Assembly: GCA_009760855.2 (NCBI GenBank)
Contig: WPIO01000005.1
Span: 10,186,501 to 10,250,500 of the forward strand
DNA from: Cristatella mucedo
Lineage: Eukaryota; Bryozoa; Phylactolaemata; Cristatellidae
DNA: 64,000 bases
Reading direction: 5' to 3'
A model generated the notes under the pieces. The model searched no databases, had not been told where the DNA came from, and saw only the letters and a list, made by a program, of their open reading frames with translations. Shown in pieces: positions 10,929-19,975 of the stretch (position 1 is the first letter of the stretch; each line of letters starts with the position of its first letter). A program made the position numbers and the translations under genes.

Positions 10929-13647
10929 AATACACTTGATAAAACGCCCTCAGGTAACTCAATCTCTTTCTAGGCGCTTAACATTTGCTGCAAAGTGAAA
11001 CGCGATTGAATGGTGAGTAATATCATGCTTGATAAACAGCCTGAATAACATGGTTAGGGGTGACATGCACAGGGTCTGCATGCAAGTGTGGTTAGTGGCA
11101 GCATGCACTGACAGCACGCATAAGCACATGAAGGACGAATCACAGGGACCCACTAAATGCTGTCCTAAATAGGTGCGTTTTTAATTTCTTTTTAAATGTG
11201 GTCATGTCAGGAGATGTCGTGATGAAAGTCGAGTTTGAGTTCCAGGCTTTGGGAGCATACGAGCTAAAGGCACGGTCTGCAAAGGATTTGAGGTTTTTAC
11301 GAGGTATAGGTAAATAGGATTCCGAAAAGCAGATGGTACGATGCTTGGTCGGGTGGGGAGTAGATCTGAGCGATAGGCTGGAGCCAAAGAATGAAGGGAC
11401 CTATAAATGAGTGACAAAACCTCGAAGTCGATCTGTTGCTTGACTGGTAGCCAGTGCAGGTCGGCAAGAAGTGGTGTAATGTGGCAACTGCGAGGCTCAC
11501 GACAGACGAGCCTGGCTGCACAGTTTTGCACTACACTCAGTCCGTATGCTCTCAAAGCCAAATGCTCACTGCCGGCTAACATTACGACATCCTCTGACCT
11601 CAACAATGTAAAAGGGAATTAAAAAGCCCACTTGTTCTTCACAGCGAAGTCCAAGTGAACGTTGCTGTATATATGTTTGTATAAGCAGAAATTGCACCGT
11701 CACTATTCAATTGGAATGCATCCTTTCTAGAACATGCAAAGTGCTTAGAAAGAGATTTAATTCTCCTTGAGTGTTATACAAATATTTCATTATAATTATT
11801 ATTATTCAGCCGATATAAAGTAGAGGCCGGCTAATTCAAAAGCCTCGTTTAAGCAGCAGCAAAAGACCCTTAGCAACTTTTCAGCCTACTTTAAATAGGC
11901 AATAAACAATGGCATGCTGCAAGACTCAAACCCACTACCTTGGTCGTGCAGTACGAGTATCTTGCAGCTGGCACTTCTCATATGCTTCCTTTCTGGCCGT
12001 TATGTCAAGCGCCTCGAAAGAAGCTTAGCCCTCTTAGGGTGCTATGTAATCGCTTTACTATTTTTTTTGTTTATCTCAAGACATACAGGGATGGTCTGTA
12101 ATTGGTACAGGCCACTTCTGGCACAGGTGTCAGGCCCTGGGGTCAAGTGCTTGTACCTCACAATCTGGGTCGTGGGTTCGAGTTCTGCAACGGGCAATGA
12201 CTGACTGACTACTGCAAGCAGGTGATAGCGTCTACAGGCTCCTTTGCCGCCATGTAGATGAGGAGGAGGCTACTGACTCACTCAGCCGATCTTTGCTTTT
12301 CTCTTTTTACTCTGCTATACACTGACTTAGGCCAGACCTTGCATGGTTTTGGGCTGAGCACACTCTCAGCCTGACAGACTCCCCTACTGACAGACCCAGT
12401 GCATAGTTTGAGGATGATTTAGGGCAGTCGCTGACTGTTGCTTCTGTTGCTTCCTGCAGCAATTGGTGTCAGAGGTAGGAGGCAAGGCCGGATAGTCCCA
12501 TCGTGCTTTGCAGGATTCCGGCACACAATCCTGTCCGAAAAACGGCATATGCTGGCTTGCGATCACACACCAAGTGCACGATGCCTAAGAAATCTTCCAG
12601 GGGTACTCAGACACAAGAAAATAATTCAACCCGATTTTTGAAGCAATTGTTTGATCTCAAGTCACTATTTCGATAAGAAATTAGCCTCGGGCATGAAACT
12701 CTGTACGGTTCCTTTTTTGTAACTCGCACAAGAAGTTGTCTGTTTTGTCGACCACTTCGTTTCCAACATACCAGATGGCTAGCTAGTCGTCGCAAATGCC
12801 GTCGATAATCCTACTTCTTCAGTCCTTCTCTCACCACAAATCGTCACTGAAAGCATAGTCCTGCTCTCACATAGACTAGGCCAGTGGCAAGAAACGGTTA
12901 AAACTAAAACAAAAGCCCCTAAAGACCATAGCGACACAATGAGAAGCCATAGTCTCCTGTTGTCATGTTGCCATGCCCCCTCCTCCAAACTCTGATCTCG
13001 ACCGTACACCCATATGCTGCCCTAACTTAATGAACGCTTTCGCTCTGTCGAACGTAACTCGGGACGCAGAGCCCCTTTAACATTTTCTACTCTCACTGCC
13101 CTCCATTTCCTATGCACCACTCGAGGGAAGACACGTTTAATTTATCAGAGGAGCGAGAAAGTTCGGCGGATGCGAACGACCATTGACAACAGACATTAAG
13201 TGTGTATAGTGCAGCCACAAGAAACGATGTTTAGCCCTTACCCTTCTGCGCATTCGGGGCGACATCAGACGCTTGTGTCATCCGAGTAGCCCGCGGAAAC
13301 GCCAGGGGCCGCTCGTCGAATACGAGCGGCAGACCGCGAGCCGGCGCGGCCCTTTCAATCACCTTGTGTCGCATGACAGACACTCCGACCACTTCAACGC
13401 CAGGGACCTCGGAAACTTCGGGCGTGCGCGTCGAGGAAGCAGGCGCCGAAGCAACTCCGCCGGGCAGCGGCTCATTCGGATCGCCAGCATTGGTGCCGCT
13501 CACCACCTGGGTTGACAATGCACTGGCTCGTTCGGCTGTCACACGGTTTATAGAGGCCGAAGGTTGTTGTCCGCGCGACAGAAATTCCTCCTGGAACTTG
13601 AGGAGATCACCTTCAGCCTCATCTCTTTTCGGACGCTTGATGAACAT
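1..13647 (-). CDS. RPAP1: RPAP1, RNA polymerase II-associated protein 1 (3'-partial gene, 4 exons in window)
   Basis: RPAP1 is a conserved eukaryotic protein that binds RNA polymerase II and takes part in its assembly and nuclear delivery (known of the family). Proposed coding exons on the minus strand are 13647-13242, 8281-8030, 5631-5371 and 3102-1, giving about 1,340 codons; the vertebrate protein has about 1,390, so roughly the last 50-100 residues lie outside the window. The order seen is the N-terminal signature (MFIKRPKRDEAEGDLLKFQ), a KKKSIFARQ motif, the RPAP1_N domain (residues about 195-225), the WLHMD motif, the RPAP1_C domain (about 355-425, with DVPLHLGLHHHGDEPERGGY) and a long alpha-helical C-terminal part. 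Junction phases are 1/1/1 throughout and fit exactly. The three introns are filled with LINE and SINE copies. The start is the ATG at 13647 because it aligns with the family N-terminus. Identity is very sure; the exact borders are inferred from splice consensus. Confidence 0.93.
3395..3575 (-). repeat. SINE2 copy (decayed)
   Basis: On the minus strand it reads from a tRNA-like head (CTGGTTTTGCCTAAGGG) through an altered B box to the LINE A-type 3' hairpin ('CTGAATAGAGATTATGTTCT'). It lies in RPAP1 intron 3, beside a SINE1 copy and a LINE A copy. Confidence 0.55.
3597..3752 (-). repeat. SINE1 copy (tRNA-derived)
   Basis: Minus-strand order: CCGTGATGGCACACTAGGTA (A-box-like), ACGACCTGTGTCCCGAGGTC palindrome with one arm decayed, GGATTCGAATC (B box), then AGCCGTAAAGGCT hairpin and a TATATAAAAG tail. 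It abuts the 5' edge of the LINE A copy that follows. Confidence 0.8.
3760..4978 (+). mobile_element. LINE family A copy, 5'-truncated, with (ATT)n tail
   Basis: Decayed reverse transcriptase of CR1/L2-like type in plus orientation. Recognisable pieces are the YADDTQLY-equivalent (frameshifted), NDDKTNLLVMGK, RNLGVLFLSDLSLDDHISST and ACLDMYTTSKLVHAFVTSRL, followed by a conserved 3' UTR. The 3' hairpin has arms with GCGC and inner AGAGA/TCTCT, and the copy ends in a short ATT repeat at about 4962-4977. Multiple frameshifts; inactive. Lies in RPAP1 intron 3. Confidence 0.88.
5371..5631 (-). CDS. RPAP1: RPAP1 coding exon 3 (end of RPAP1_N and linker)
   Basis: Acceptor GCCGCAG|GT and donor CGCCG|GTGAGG give 261 nt, phase 1 in and phase 1 out. 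The first residues (LQLCELLKKRRL) continue the RPAP1_N helix, where the family has 'LDPSLVAFLR'. The remainder is an acidic, Ala/Thr/Ser-rich linker of low conservation, as expected between the two conserved RPAP1 domains. The identity of this exon rests on phase, order and the short helix match, so it is less certain than exons 1, 2 and 4. Confidence 0.72.
5632..6889. other. RPAP1 intron 2, distal part
   Basis: AT-rich intron sequence on the 3' side of exon 2. I see no coding exon, RNA gene or transposon with clear borders here. Confidence 0.5.
6890..7650 (-). mobile_element. LINE family A copy in RPAP1 intron 2
   Basis: Minus-strand reverse transcriptase C-terminal region: SAYFQLQSITKIRACLDRDS, SLAGLPACAIGRLQLVQNSA and APKAWISFPTDV, interrupted by stops. 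The 3' UTR motifs (CATGTTACCACTAACCATAT) and a very decayed hairpin at 6900-6960 mark its end. There is no clear (ATT)n tail, so it is old. Confidence 0.82.
8030..8281 (-). CDS. RPAP1: RPAP1 coding exon 2 (RPAP1_N domain)
   Basis: Encodes 83 full codons. The acceptor is TTGTAG|CT and the donor is CTTG|GTGAGT, both good consensus sites and both phase 1. The peptide starts with KKKSIFARQM, the conserved 'KRSIFAQE' motif of RPAP1, and ends with NDAYLASMSPDDILSEQRK, the RPAP1_N domain (family form: EENxxxLxxMxxEEILxEQxKL). A poorly conserved Ser/Ala-rich linker lies between the two motifs. Confidence 0.92.
8811..8833. repeat. (AT)n microsatellite
   Basis: Alternating AT in a strongly AT-rich stretch (8735-8835) of RPAP1 intron 1. 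Confidence 0.85.
8920..9085 (+). repeat. SINE1 copy
   Basis: CACGACCCAGGTCGTG palindrome, GGTTCGAGCC B box, CCCACTGCAAGCAGTGG hairpin and AGGCTCTTCGGCCGCTATAC in SINE1 order. Lies in RPAP1 intron 1. Confidence 0.75.
9320..10217 (+). mobile_element. LINE family A copy, interrupted by a hAT-type MITE
   Basis: Plus-strand remnants of the reverse transcriptase 3' half (CGATGTGATCGCCAAGCACA, the region before YADD) and of the 3' UTR, ending in a decayed hairpin (GAATGAGATTCAGTTTTCTG) at about 10165-10205. The reading continues normally across the MITE at 9652-9808, showing that the MITE arrived later. Confidence 0.75.
9652..9808. mobile_element. hAT-type MITE inside LINE A
   Basis: 157 bp with imperfect terminal inverted repeats CAGAGGCGTGCC / GGAACACCACTG. 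It is flanked by 8-bp sequences CTCCCCAA (9644-9651) and ATCCCCAG (9809-9816), 6 of 8 identical. It carries two long G runs (9668-9679 and about 9744-9754). An 8-bp duplication and a CAG..CTG start are typical of hAT elements. There is no transposase. Confidence 0.65.
10218..10358 (-). repeat. SINE2 copy (tRNA-like head plus LINE A hairpin)
   Basis: Minus strand: CTGGTTTGGTCTAGCGGTTA (A box), CTCGCCCCGACCAAGGTC, GAGGTCGTGGGCTAGAGCC (B box) and then the hairpin AAGCGCCTGAATAGAGATTA / AGTTCTCTTAGGGTGCTATA. The 3' end resembles that of LINE A. Confidence 0.8.
10893..11533 (-). mobile_element. LINE family A 3' fragment with (ATT)n tail
   Basis: On the plus strand it starts with an AAT run (10893-10923), then the reverse complement of the 3' hairpin, the 3' UTR and the reverse transcriptase C-terminus (RLVCREPRSCHITPLLADLH, WLPVKQQIDFEVLSLIYRSL). 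It ends abruptly at 11533 against an oppositely oriented fragment. Confidence 0.88.
11534..11808 (+). mobile_element. LINE family A 3' fragment, head-to-head with its neighbour
   Basis: Plus-oriented end of the reverse transcriptase frame (CCGTATGCTCTCAAAGCC), 3' UTR, decayed hairpin (CTTAGAAAGAGATTTAATTC) and an ATT tail near 11790-11807. Both this and the minus copy have their own tail. Confidence 0.75.
11815..11960 (-). repeat. SINE1 copy (strongly decayed)
   Basis: Minus-strand order of tRNA-like head, GGTAGTGGGTTTGAGTCTTG (B-box region), TTGCCTATTTAAAG and AAGGGTCTTTTGCTGCTGC fits SINE1, with many changes. Confidence 0.45.
11980..12055 (+). repeat. LINE A / SINE2-type 3' end fragment
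   Basis: TATGTCAAGCGCCTCGAAAG and CTCTTAGGGTGCTATGTAAT keep the two arms of the family hairpin. Nothing else of the element is recognisable. Confidence 0.5.
12128..12290 (+). repeat. SINE1 copy (decayed)
   Basis: Contains GGGTCGTGGGTTCGAGTTCT (B box) followed by CTACTGCAAGCAGGTGATAG and CAGGCTCCTTTGCCGCCATG. It lies in RPAP1 intron 1. Confidence 0.65.
12300..13241. other. RPAP1 intron 1, proximal part
   Basis: Intron sequence next to exon 1. I see no exon, RNA gene or transposon with borders in it. Confidence 0.5.
13242..13647 (-). CDS. RPAP1: RPAP1 coding exon 1 (N-terminus)
   Basis: This exon encodes residues 1-135 plus one base. It opens with MFIKRPKRDEAEGDLLKFQ, the family's N-terminal signature, followed by a Ser/Ala/Pro-rich stretch and then RHKVIERAAP, which corresponds to the conserved 'KIIER' region of RPAP1. 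The donor on the minus strand is AAGG|GTAAGG, leaving phase 1. An in-frame TAA follows shortly after the donor, so the exon cannot extend further. The high G/C third positions contrast with the AT-rich flanks. Confidence 0.9.
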
Positions 13648-14524
13648 CGTTCACGCTGCCCGATGCCGCCGCGTGGGAAGCTGACGGACACCGTCAGGGA
13701 AAACCCACATCCGGTGATCAGGTGTTGCATGCACAACTTTAAGACAAGAAAACGCTAGATAATTGCGTGTAAATGAAAATTAGAAAATAATATTCATTTA
13801 TTTTACAATTATTATTTTTATCTATCCAAACCCGGGTTCGTTTAGGCAAAATGCTGCATCTCGGTGCAAGCCATGCCGCAATTGTAACGAATGCTATGCT
13901 GCTCCGGATTTTTTACTTTAATCAAAACTGTTCTCATGTAACGCGGGGACTAGACCTGTTCAGTGCACGACTGAGTTCTAGTAAAACTAGCGATACAAAG
14001 TAAGGCCAGTGTCTTCAAGTATAGCCAGCGAGTCGTTGTAGATATTCCACAACTCGCACGTATGCGGAAGATGGCAGAAAACGACAGCAATCAATATTGG
14101 CCATACCTCACCGTGATAAGTCGTTTTCTCTCCTGGTCTGGCTTTGCATTCAGCAGCATGGGGGATATCGCAGTCTAGCCACTCGGCTTTACGGGAACTG
14201 GCTAATTATAACCGCCAGCGCTTTATATATAACAACTTGAATTACAGATTATGATGCAACTGGCCCAAGTAATTAGAGTTAAGGTCGGCTAATTAAATAC
14301 CGCGACTGACATACTCGAAGTCGATTAGCCGTGACTAGCATTGTATTTCCTGGTCCTGGAATAACGGCCACACTCGACTGGTTAATTACATAAGTTCATC
14401 TCAGCAAGCCCTAACGCAAGTGTCTACAGAGGATTTTTCAGTCGCCTTCTTCGCAGCTGTTTTGTAGCTTTCTTATCTTCAGTTCATCACCGAAGCCGTC
14501 GTGGCCACCAAGGACGGCTTGAGG

Positions 14525-14753
14525 CAGTGGTTCTCAACCTTCCAAATGTAGCGACCCTTTACTAATAATAATAATAATAATGCACTTGAGAAAGCGCCCC
14601 CAGAGAACTCAATCTCTTTCTAGGCGCTTTACATTTGCTGCAAAGGGAAACGCAGTTGAATGGTGAGTAATATCATGCTTGATAAACAAATTTAATAGAG
14701 GTCCTCCTATGCGACCCCAAAAGGGATTGCGACCCACAGGTTGAGAACCGCTG
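14525..14753. mobile_element. hAT-type MITE carrying a nested LINE A fragment
   Basis: Terminal inverted repeats CAGTGGTTCTCAACC and GGTTGAGAACCGCTG, 14 of 15 matching. The flanks are GCTTGAGG (14517-14524) and GCTTAGGG (14754-14761), an 8-bp duplication with two differences. The internal GCGACCC / GGGATTGCGACCC motifs are typical of Charlie-like hAT elements. The middle (about 14562-14697) is a LINE A 3' end inserted later. Confidence 0.85.
14562..14697 (-). mobile_element. LINE family A 3' fragment nested in the hAT MITE
   Basis: Plus-strand AAT run followed by the reverse complement of the hairpin (GAAAGCGCCCCCAGAGAACT), then CATTTGCTGCAAAG and the proximal 3' UTR. The hAT sequence resumes at AGGTCCTCC. 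Confidence 0.88.
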
Positions 14754-14761
14754 GCTTAGGG

Positions 14762-16195
14762 CGTCGTTCGAATCGTCGGCTCGCCTTATATTCAGATCAG
14801 CTACACGTGGCTGCTTAGGGCGTCGAACGAGGTGGGCTATGGAGGCGGAGTTTCGTCGCGATACTAAAATTCCTCCTGAAACTCAAGATATTCAGCCTGC
14901 TGTCTTTTTCCAGGCGATCGACGAAACGCTGTTAGAAAGGCAGAGCTTCTGCTTTATCTCGCAAGGCACGTTGATCTTCTGAGAACTATCTCAAAGAAAA
15001 GTAATTAGTAATTAAAAAGTAATTACCTGGCGGCGAGTGCAAGTCCGGAAAATAGGGAAAATATGTGTGCATGTTCCGCAGGGCAACTTTTTACCCCCCC
15101 CCCCAGGCCACTCGATACCCCGTCGCATCTATAGTTTTGACAGAAACACACATGCATCTTCACGCGACAGCTCACGAATCCACGCGCCGAACCTTGGCAC
15201 CTCATTCTCTGCTCTCCTCCGTTCTTATCTTGATGCGCTCATTGCTCCGATCTCTCGTCCGATGTCTCGTCTTTTCCACAAAGCTGCTTCTTCAGTCCGA
15301 ATGTGGGCTACCGCATGAGCACCGAAAGCCGTTGGGGTCGACGTACGCTGTAGAAATCTATCCAGCCTAGCAATGTGTTTAGTCACTGTGGCTCTGCGCC
15401 GTTATAGACGGCGAAACATGAACATACTGCGAAATTCTGAGTGGGCCTCAATTTAATAAGGAATCTTGAAAACCCAGGATTCACTTTCTGAGTTGTAAGG
15501 GGGGCCACCTGTGTCGCCCTGCTGGTGCGGGATTTTCGCTGTTTGACTTTAGATCCACAAAACCGCAAGTTGTTTTCAAATTTGTCTTTTGCTTCAGCTC
15601 GTATTTGTCGGCTTAATTCGAGTTGTAAGTGTCCCGTATGTCAAATTGAAGATCGTCGGCGATCGATCCTTCTGCTCAGTGGGACCGCGACTCCGGAACT
15701 CGCTGCCTCCTCCACACTCACTTCGTGCTGGCGCCCTGCGCCTGTAACGATGCTTCTCCTGGGAATGTTTATGATGGCGGTTCGTTCACACATTTTGACA
15801 GTAGCCTGCATAGATTATAGGCTAGCTGGAGGAAGAGCGACGAGAAAGATCTACGGAGCAGGTAAGTGAAGACGGCCTCTGGCTGAACGATCAACAGTAA
15901 CTTACAGTTTGTTTAAGAACTTTGTGCTCTCCGTAAAGCTGCAGACGGGTATATTCCGGTCTGGAAGGCTGTAGTTTTGCCTAGTCTATCGAGTGACCTA
16001 GGCCGATTTAACCATGGGGTATAAAGTGGCCTAGGCCTTTTTTAACTCTGGAGCATACTCCGGGTGGGTTATACTCAGGCCTGCCACACCGGAGTGTCCT
16101 TTCGAACCGCCGGGTCCATTGTAGGTTTATTTAGCTGGGCCTCCAACCGGCCTCAAATTCTTTATTCTGCATCTCCCTCCAAAAGTCCCATAAGC
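14762..16195. other. Intergenic sequence, mostly unassigned
   Basis: Includes a G/C-run repeat (15093-15105) and a short LINE B-like 3' motif (GCACCGAAAGCCG at about 15318). An open frame ending in CAG|GTAAGT at about 15862 is discussed under rejected items. No supported gene. Confidence 0.4.
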
Positions 16196-16199
16196 AGCA

Positions 16200-17245
16200 T
16201 GGACTAAGTGGATGTCACGCTGAAGTTTTCTATAGCGCTCTCATTGCATAAGCGGCTTTCAATACTCTGGGTTCAATAATGGGTAGCCGACGGACTTCAC
16301 TTCAGGCAACCAAGAGACAGTGAGAAGCACGAGTGAGTCAGGAGGGCAGCCGAAGAAGTGAGCCGCATGGGAGTAGCAGCTCAGGACTGCTGGAAAGCCG
16401 TAATGGCTCACTAGGTAAGGCGGTTGCTTTTCACGACCTCGGCCCCGAGGTCGTGGGTTCGAATCCTGTGGTGGGCGATCCTTTATCGCCACTGCAAGCG
16501 GTGGTAATAACCGCCAAGGCTCTTCTGTCGCTGTACAAAAATAGGCTGTTGAATCAGCTAGGATTTATTTATTTCAAAGATCTGCCACAGTCACCGGCAG
16601 GAGAGATGATGTCGCTGCCTAGGGATTGTGGGAATGAGTACCTCAGTCTAGGACACGCAGAGCAAGAGCTTCTGACGTCTACGGTCTTTAAGCATAGGAA
16701 CGGAACAGCTAGTTTATGGTCCATAGGGGACACGAGGGCATCGCGAGGCTGAAACTGGTGCAGCAGTTCAGCTAAGTATGAAGGAGCCAAGCCTCGGGCG
16801 GGCCTTGTGGATGACAGTAAGCATTTTACTTTGTATCCGTCGATTGAGCTGAAGCCATCGCATCTCCTTCAGCAAAGGAGACAAGTGGCTGAACGTCCCG
16901 CATTTTTTGGCTAAGCTTGCAGCCGTATTAATCACCAGCTGCAGAGGCTTGATGGGTTTTTATGGTAACCCAGCCAATACTAAATTCTTTAGCCTAACAT
17001 AAACAGCACCAGAGAGCTAATAATGTTTTTAGGCAGCCAGCGTGGTAGACAGTGCCGAATTTTTGACATGGATTGAACGTGATGGCTAGCTTTAAAAAAC
17101 TGTTGAGATCGTGCCTTCCCTTGCAGTGCACCAATACACAAAACTCCCTGCCAACCGACCTTCCCAGAAAATGTAAAGCATAAATGTAAACCCACCTAAT
17201 TCTCATTACAGAGGCTTCATGAATGTGATTCGTCCTCGGTGAGTG
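16200..17245 (-). mobile_element. LINE family B copy, interrupted by SINE1
   Basis: Minus-strand C-terminal reverse transcriptase remnants: KIRHCLPRWLPKNIISSLV, MAPSYLAELLHQFQ, MDHKLAVPFLCLKTVD. Downstream of the SINE1 insertion comes the LINE B 3' region (CTGAAGTGAAGTCCGTCGGC). It differs from LINE A in sequence and lacks the hairpin-(ATT)n end. Confidence 0.8.
16398..16572 (+). repeat. SINE1 copy nested in LINE B
   Basis: Well preserved: GCCGTAATGGCTCACTAGGT, palindrome CACGACCTCGG.CCCGAGGTCGTG, GGTTCGAATCC B box, GCCACTGCAAGCGGTGG hairpin, GGCTCTTCTGTCGCTGTAC and the end GCTAGGATTTATTTATTT. Confidence 0.92.
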
Positions 17246-17679
17246 TATGCCATGGGTCACGATTAAGGTAGGGAGAGGCGGTCAGACCTTGAGAGAGGCA
17301 CCAACAGTAATCATAAGAAGGCAGACAGACCAGTGGAAGGAGCGACCACCCCATCCAAGGGGGCAAGCTGGTCGTAGCCTCCTTTCATGCATGCTTCCAC
17401 TACAGCAGACTGCGTATGCAATCAGCATATCAGCCGGTGAGCTTTTCTGTCGAAGCATTATTTGACATCCATAAGATAATATTAATAATGCTATCGAGAC
17501 ATTGGGCACTCCAGACCCCATCTTTCTAGACACTTTACTTAAGAGTCTAAATAAAGCATGTCAAAATGGTTAATTATAACATGCAGTGTTAGCAAGCATA
17601 TCACCTGTGAAATTTAGTTCTCCTAGTGCACACAAGTAGTTATATTATTATAAAGCTTCTTTGATTAGCAGCTGAATTC

Positions 17680-18180
17680 GGCAACTTCTTGTAACACTAA
17701 TTTCAGGTCTTCCGGCATGTGCAATCAGGCTCTTACAGTGGGTGCAAAACTCTGCAGACGTGCTTATCTGATGTGAGCATCGCAGTTGTCGCATTACACC
17801 ACTGCTCGTTGACCTGCACCGGCTCTCCAACAAGAAGCACATCGACTTCTAGGTTTTGTCACTTACTTTTAGGTCCCTTCATTCTCTTGCTCCAGCTGAC
17901 CTATCAGAGCTAAACTTCGATCAGACAATGCATCGTACCAGCTGCTCTGCTGACTCAAGTCGTTTAGCTGTGCTTCGAACAAACCTCAACTCCTTAAGAG
18001 ACTTTAGTTTGTCTTCTCCCAATTTTTGGAACTCGCTCCCGACTTAAGGCAGGTCACCCGACTTAGCTTCATTTAAACAAGCTAAAAGCTCACCTATTCC
18101 TCACAGCATCTGCTGGGTCCTTAATCCTTCAAGTAACCGGACAGTCACTAGCCATCTGAATCATCCCCAGGCAGGTGGCA
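17680..18180 (+). mobile_element. LINE family A copy (decayed)
   Basis: Plus-strand remnants of the reverse transcriptase C-terminus (GGTCTTCCGGCATGTGCAAT, CATTCTCTTGCTCCAGCTGA, TTTGGAACTCGCTCCCGAC) with stops. The hairpin and tail are not recognisable. Confidence 0.72.
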
Positions 18181-18189
18181 GCCAGTGCA

Positions 18190-19790
18190 AGTTGGGATCT
18201 GACGGCATAGTCATCGGCTTACTTGTCGGTCGGAACATGTAAAGATAGCATCATCGAGTATCGAACAGATCAGACACTGGCCCTGGGAGGGGGAAGACGT
18301 TGCCATCGATCGGCTTGTCGCGGTCACTCGACATGCCTATTCTGCACGCATACAAACCAAAAGTCCAAAAATCCAACCACTTGTGGCTCCAGCCAAACGA
18401 TGCAGCTACTTGATGCAATAGGCACAGGGACTGCTAACAGGTGCCAAAAAAAAATCACAAAGCAGGCCGGTCAAAAAACGGTTAATGAGAAGGCCTTTGT
18501 TGTCAATCTTTAAGGGTAAGGATCCAGTAACCACCAATAAGGTGCGGCTAAGCATAGTGTTTAGCAGGAATGAAGAGATCGGCCTATGGATTTGCTTGCC
18601 TATAGAAAGTCAGCTGATGCTATTAAAGGCTGGGTCACAATTGTTTGCCAGGCGTCCGTGCATTCAGACAGACCACGATGACCATAATACAGTTTTCTGG
18701 AGGCAAGAGTACACAACAACGGTCACCAACGTATACTGGCATAACAACGAAGCTCCTACTAAATTTTTTCCCCGGAACCCGAGTAACGCCAGAGAGTGCG
18801 CACTGCTAACGGGCAGACAGTGCACACACGCGCCCAGCCAAAATATAGCCAGCTTATGTATGCAGTCATATGTGACTATCACGGAATTCAACCAACGTGG
18901 TTAATCAAATGATGCAAGTTGAGCAACCAATCGGATGGGCGTATCCCTTGCCAAGAACAGCCATGCAACCTAACGAAATAGTTCATGCACATATGATGAT
19001 TAAGCTCCTAGTTTTTATTAAATTGTAATGACTAGCTACACCGGTTAATATTAGCAGTTTTTTGAGCAGCAAGCCGCATCTTGGCCTTTACATGGCAAGC
19101 AGAGACTTTTCTCAATCCTCAAATCAAATGGCAGCCGGCTGAATAGTCTTCACAGTTCCACGACTATTCGAGAGCTCCGTTTTGAGCCGATGAGTACTGC
19201 AGAGGGCTGCTGGTATCACCAATAATCGCCATACAGTTTTCTGATGGCAAGCGTACACGACAGCAACGCGACAGCTATCACCAGCACAAGAAAGGCACAT
19301 AGCAAATCAATCCGACTCGCTAGCTGTGACAGGCAGCCACCGCTCATCCATGCCATCGCCGCCAACCTGAAAGAACATGAAGTGACATTGGAACACGATG
19401 CATCAAGGCCATTTATGTTCATTCATAGTAACATGCTGGAGCCACAACACGGCTGCGGCACAGAAGAGGAGGGCTCACGTGGCCACAAGCAGCAGGCCGA
19501 CAGGACAGTATCACTGAAAGAACAGTTGGTGCATGGCAAATCCACGACGGCATCGCCAAGGATGCACACAGCTTGTCAAGGATGCACACAGCTTGTCACA
19601 CCCACCGCTGCTCCACGAGCAACAGCACGTATGTTTTCAGGGTGTCAATGGCATGACAAAAAAACAGCCAGCCAGCCTTTACAGAGGCTAGGCACCCAGG
19701 AAAGGTCGATAGCAGGGAAACCGAGGCAGCAGTTGCATCGGCATCACTGCTAGGCAGGTGCCAGTTAATAGACACCGAAGCAAGCTGCTA
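18190..19790. other. Intergenic sequence without a recognised gene
   Basis: Mixed-composition sequence. It contains a 20-bp tandem duplication (19558-19597). Open frames up to about 170 codons show no family match and no consistent splice structure. Confidence 0.4.
19558..19597. repeat. Tandem duplication, 2 x 20 bp
   Basis: AAGGATGCACACAGCTTGTC occurs twice without a mismatch. Confidence 0.95.
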
Positions 19791-19794
19791 AATA

Positions 19795-19975
19795 AATAAA
19801 TAAATAACTAGCTGATTAAACAGCCGCTTTTGTATAGCGACAGAAGAGTCTTTACGACCATCACCACCGCTTGCAGTGGGGATAAAGGATCGCCCACCAC
19901 AGAATTCGAACCCACGACCTCGGGGCCGAGGTCGTGAAAAGCAACCGCCTTACCTAGTGAGCCATTACGGCTTAC
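19795..19975 (-). repeat. SINE1 copy
   Basis: Minus strand: AGCCGTAATGGCTCACTAGG, palindrome arms CACGACCTCGG and CCGAGGTCGTG, GGTTCGAATTC, GATCCTTTATCCCCACTGCA, GCGGTGGTGATGGTCGTAAA and AGACTCTTCTGTCGCTATAC; it ends in (TTTA)n at 19790-19806. Confidence 0.92.

Noticed and set aside
15525-15869. Plus-strand open frame ending in GAGCAG|GTAAGT, resembling a first exon of a gene divergent from RPAP1
   Set aside because: No family match in the peptide and no partner exon found downstream to about 21 kb; a lone donor-like sequence is weak evidence.
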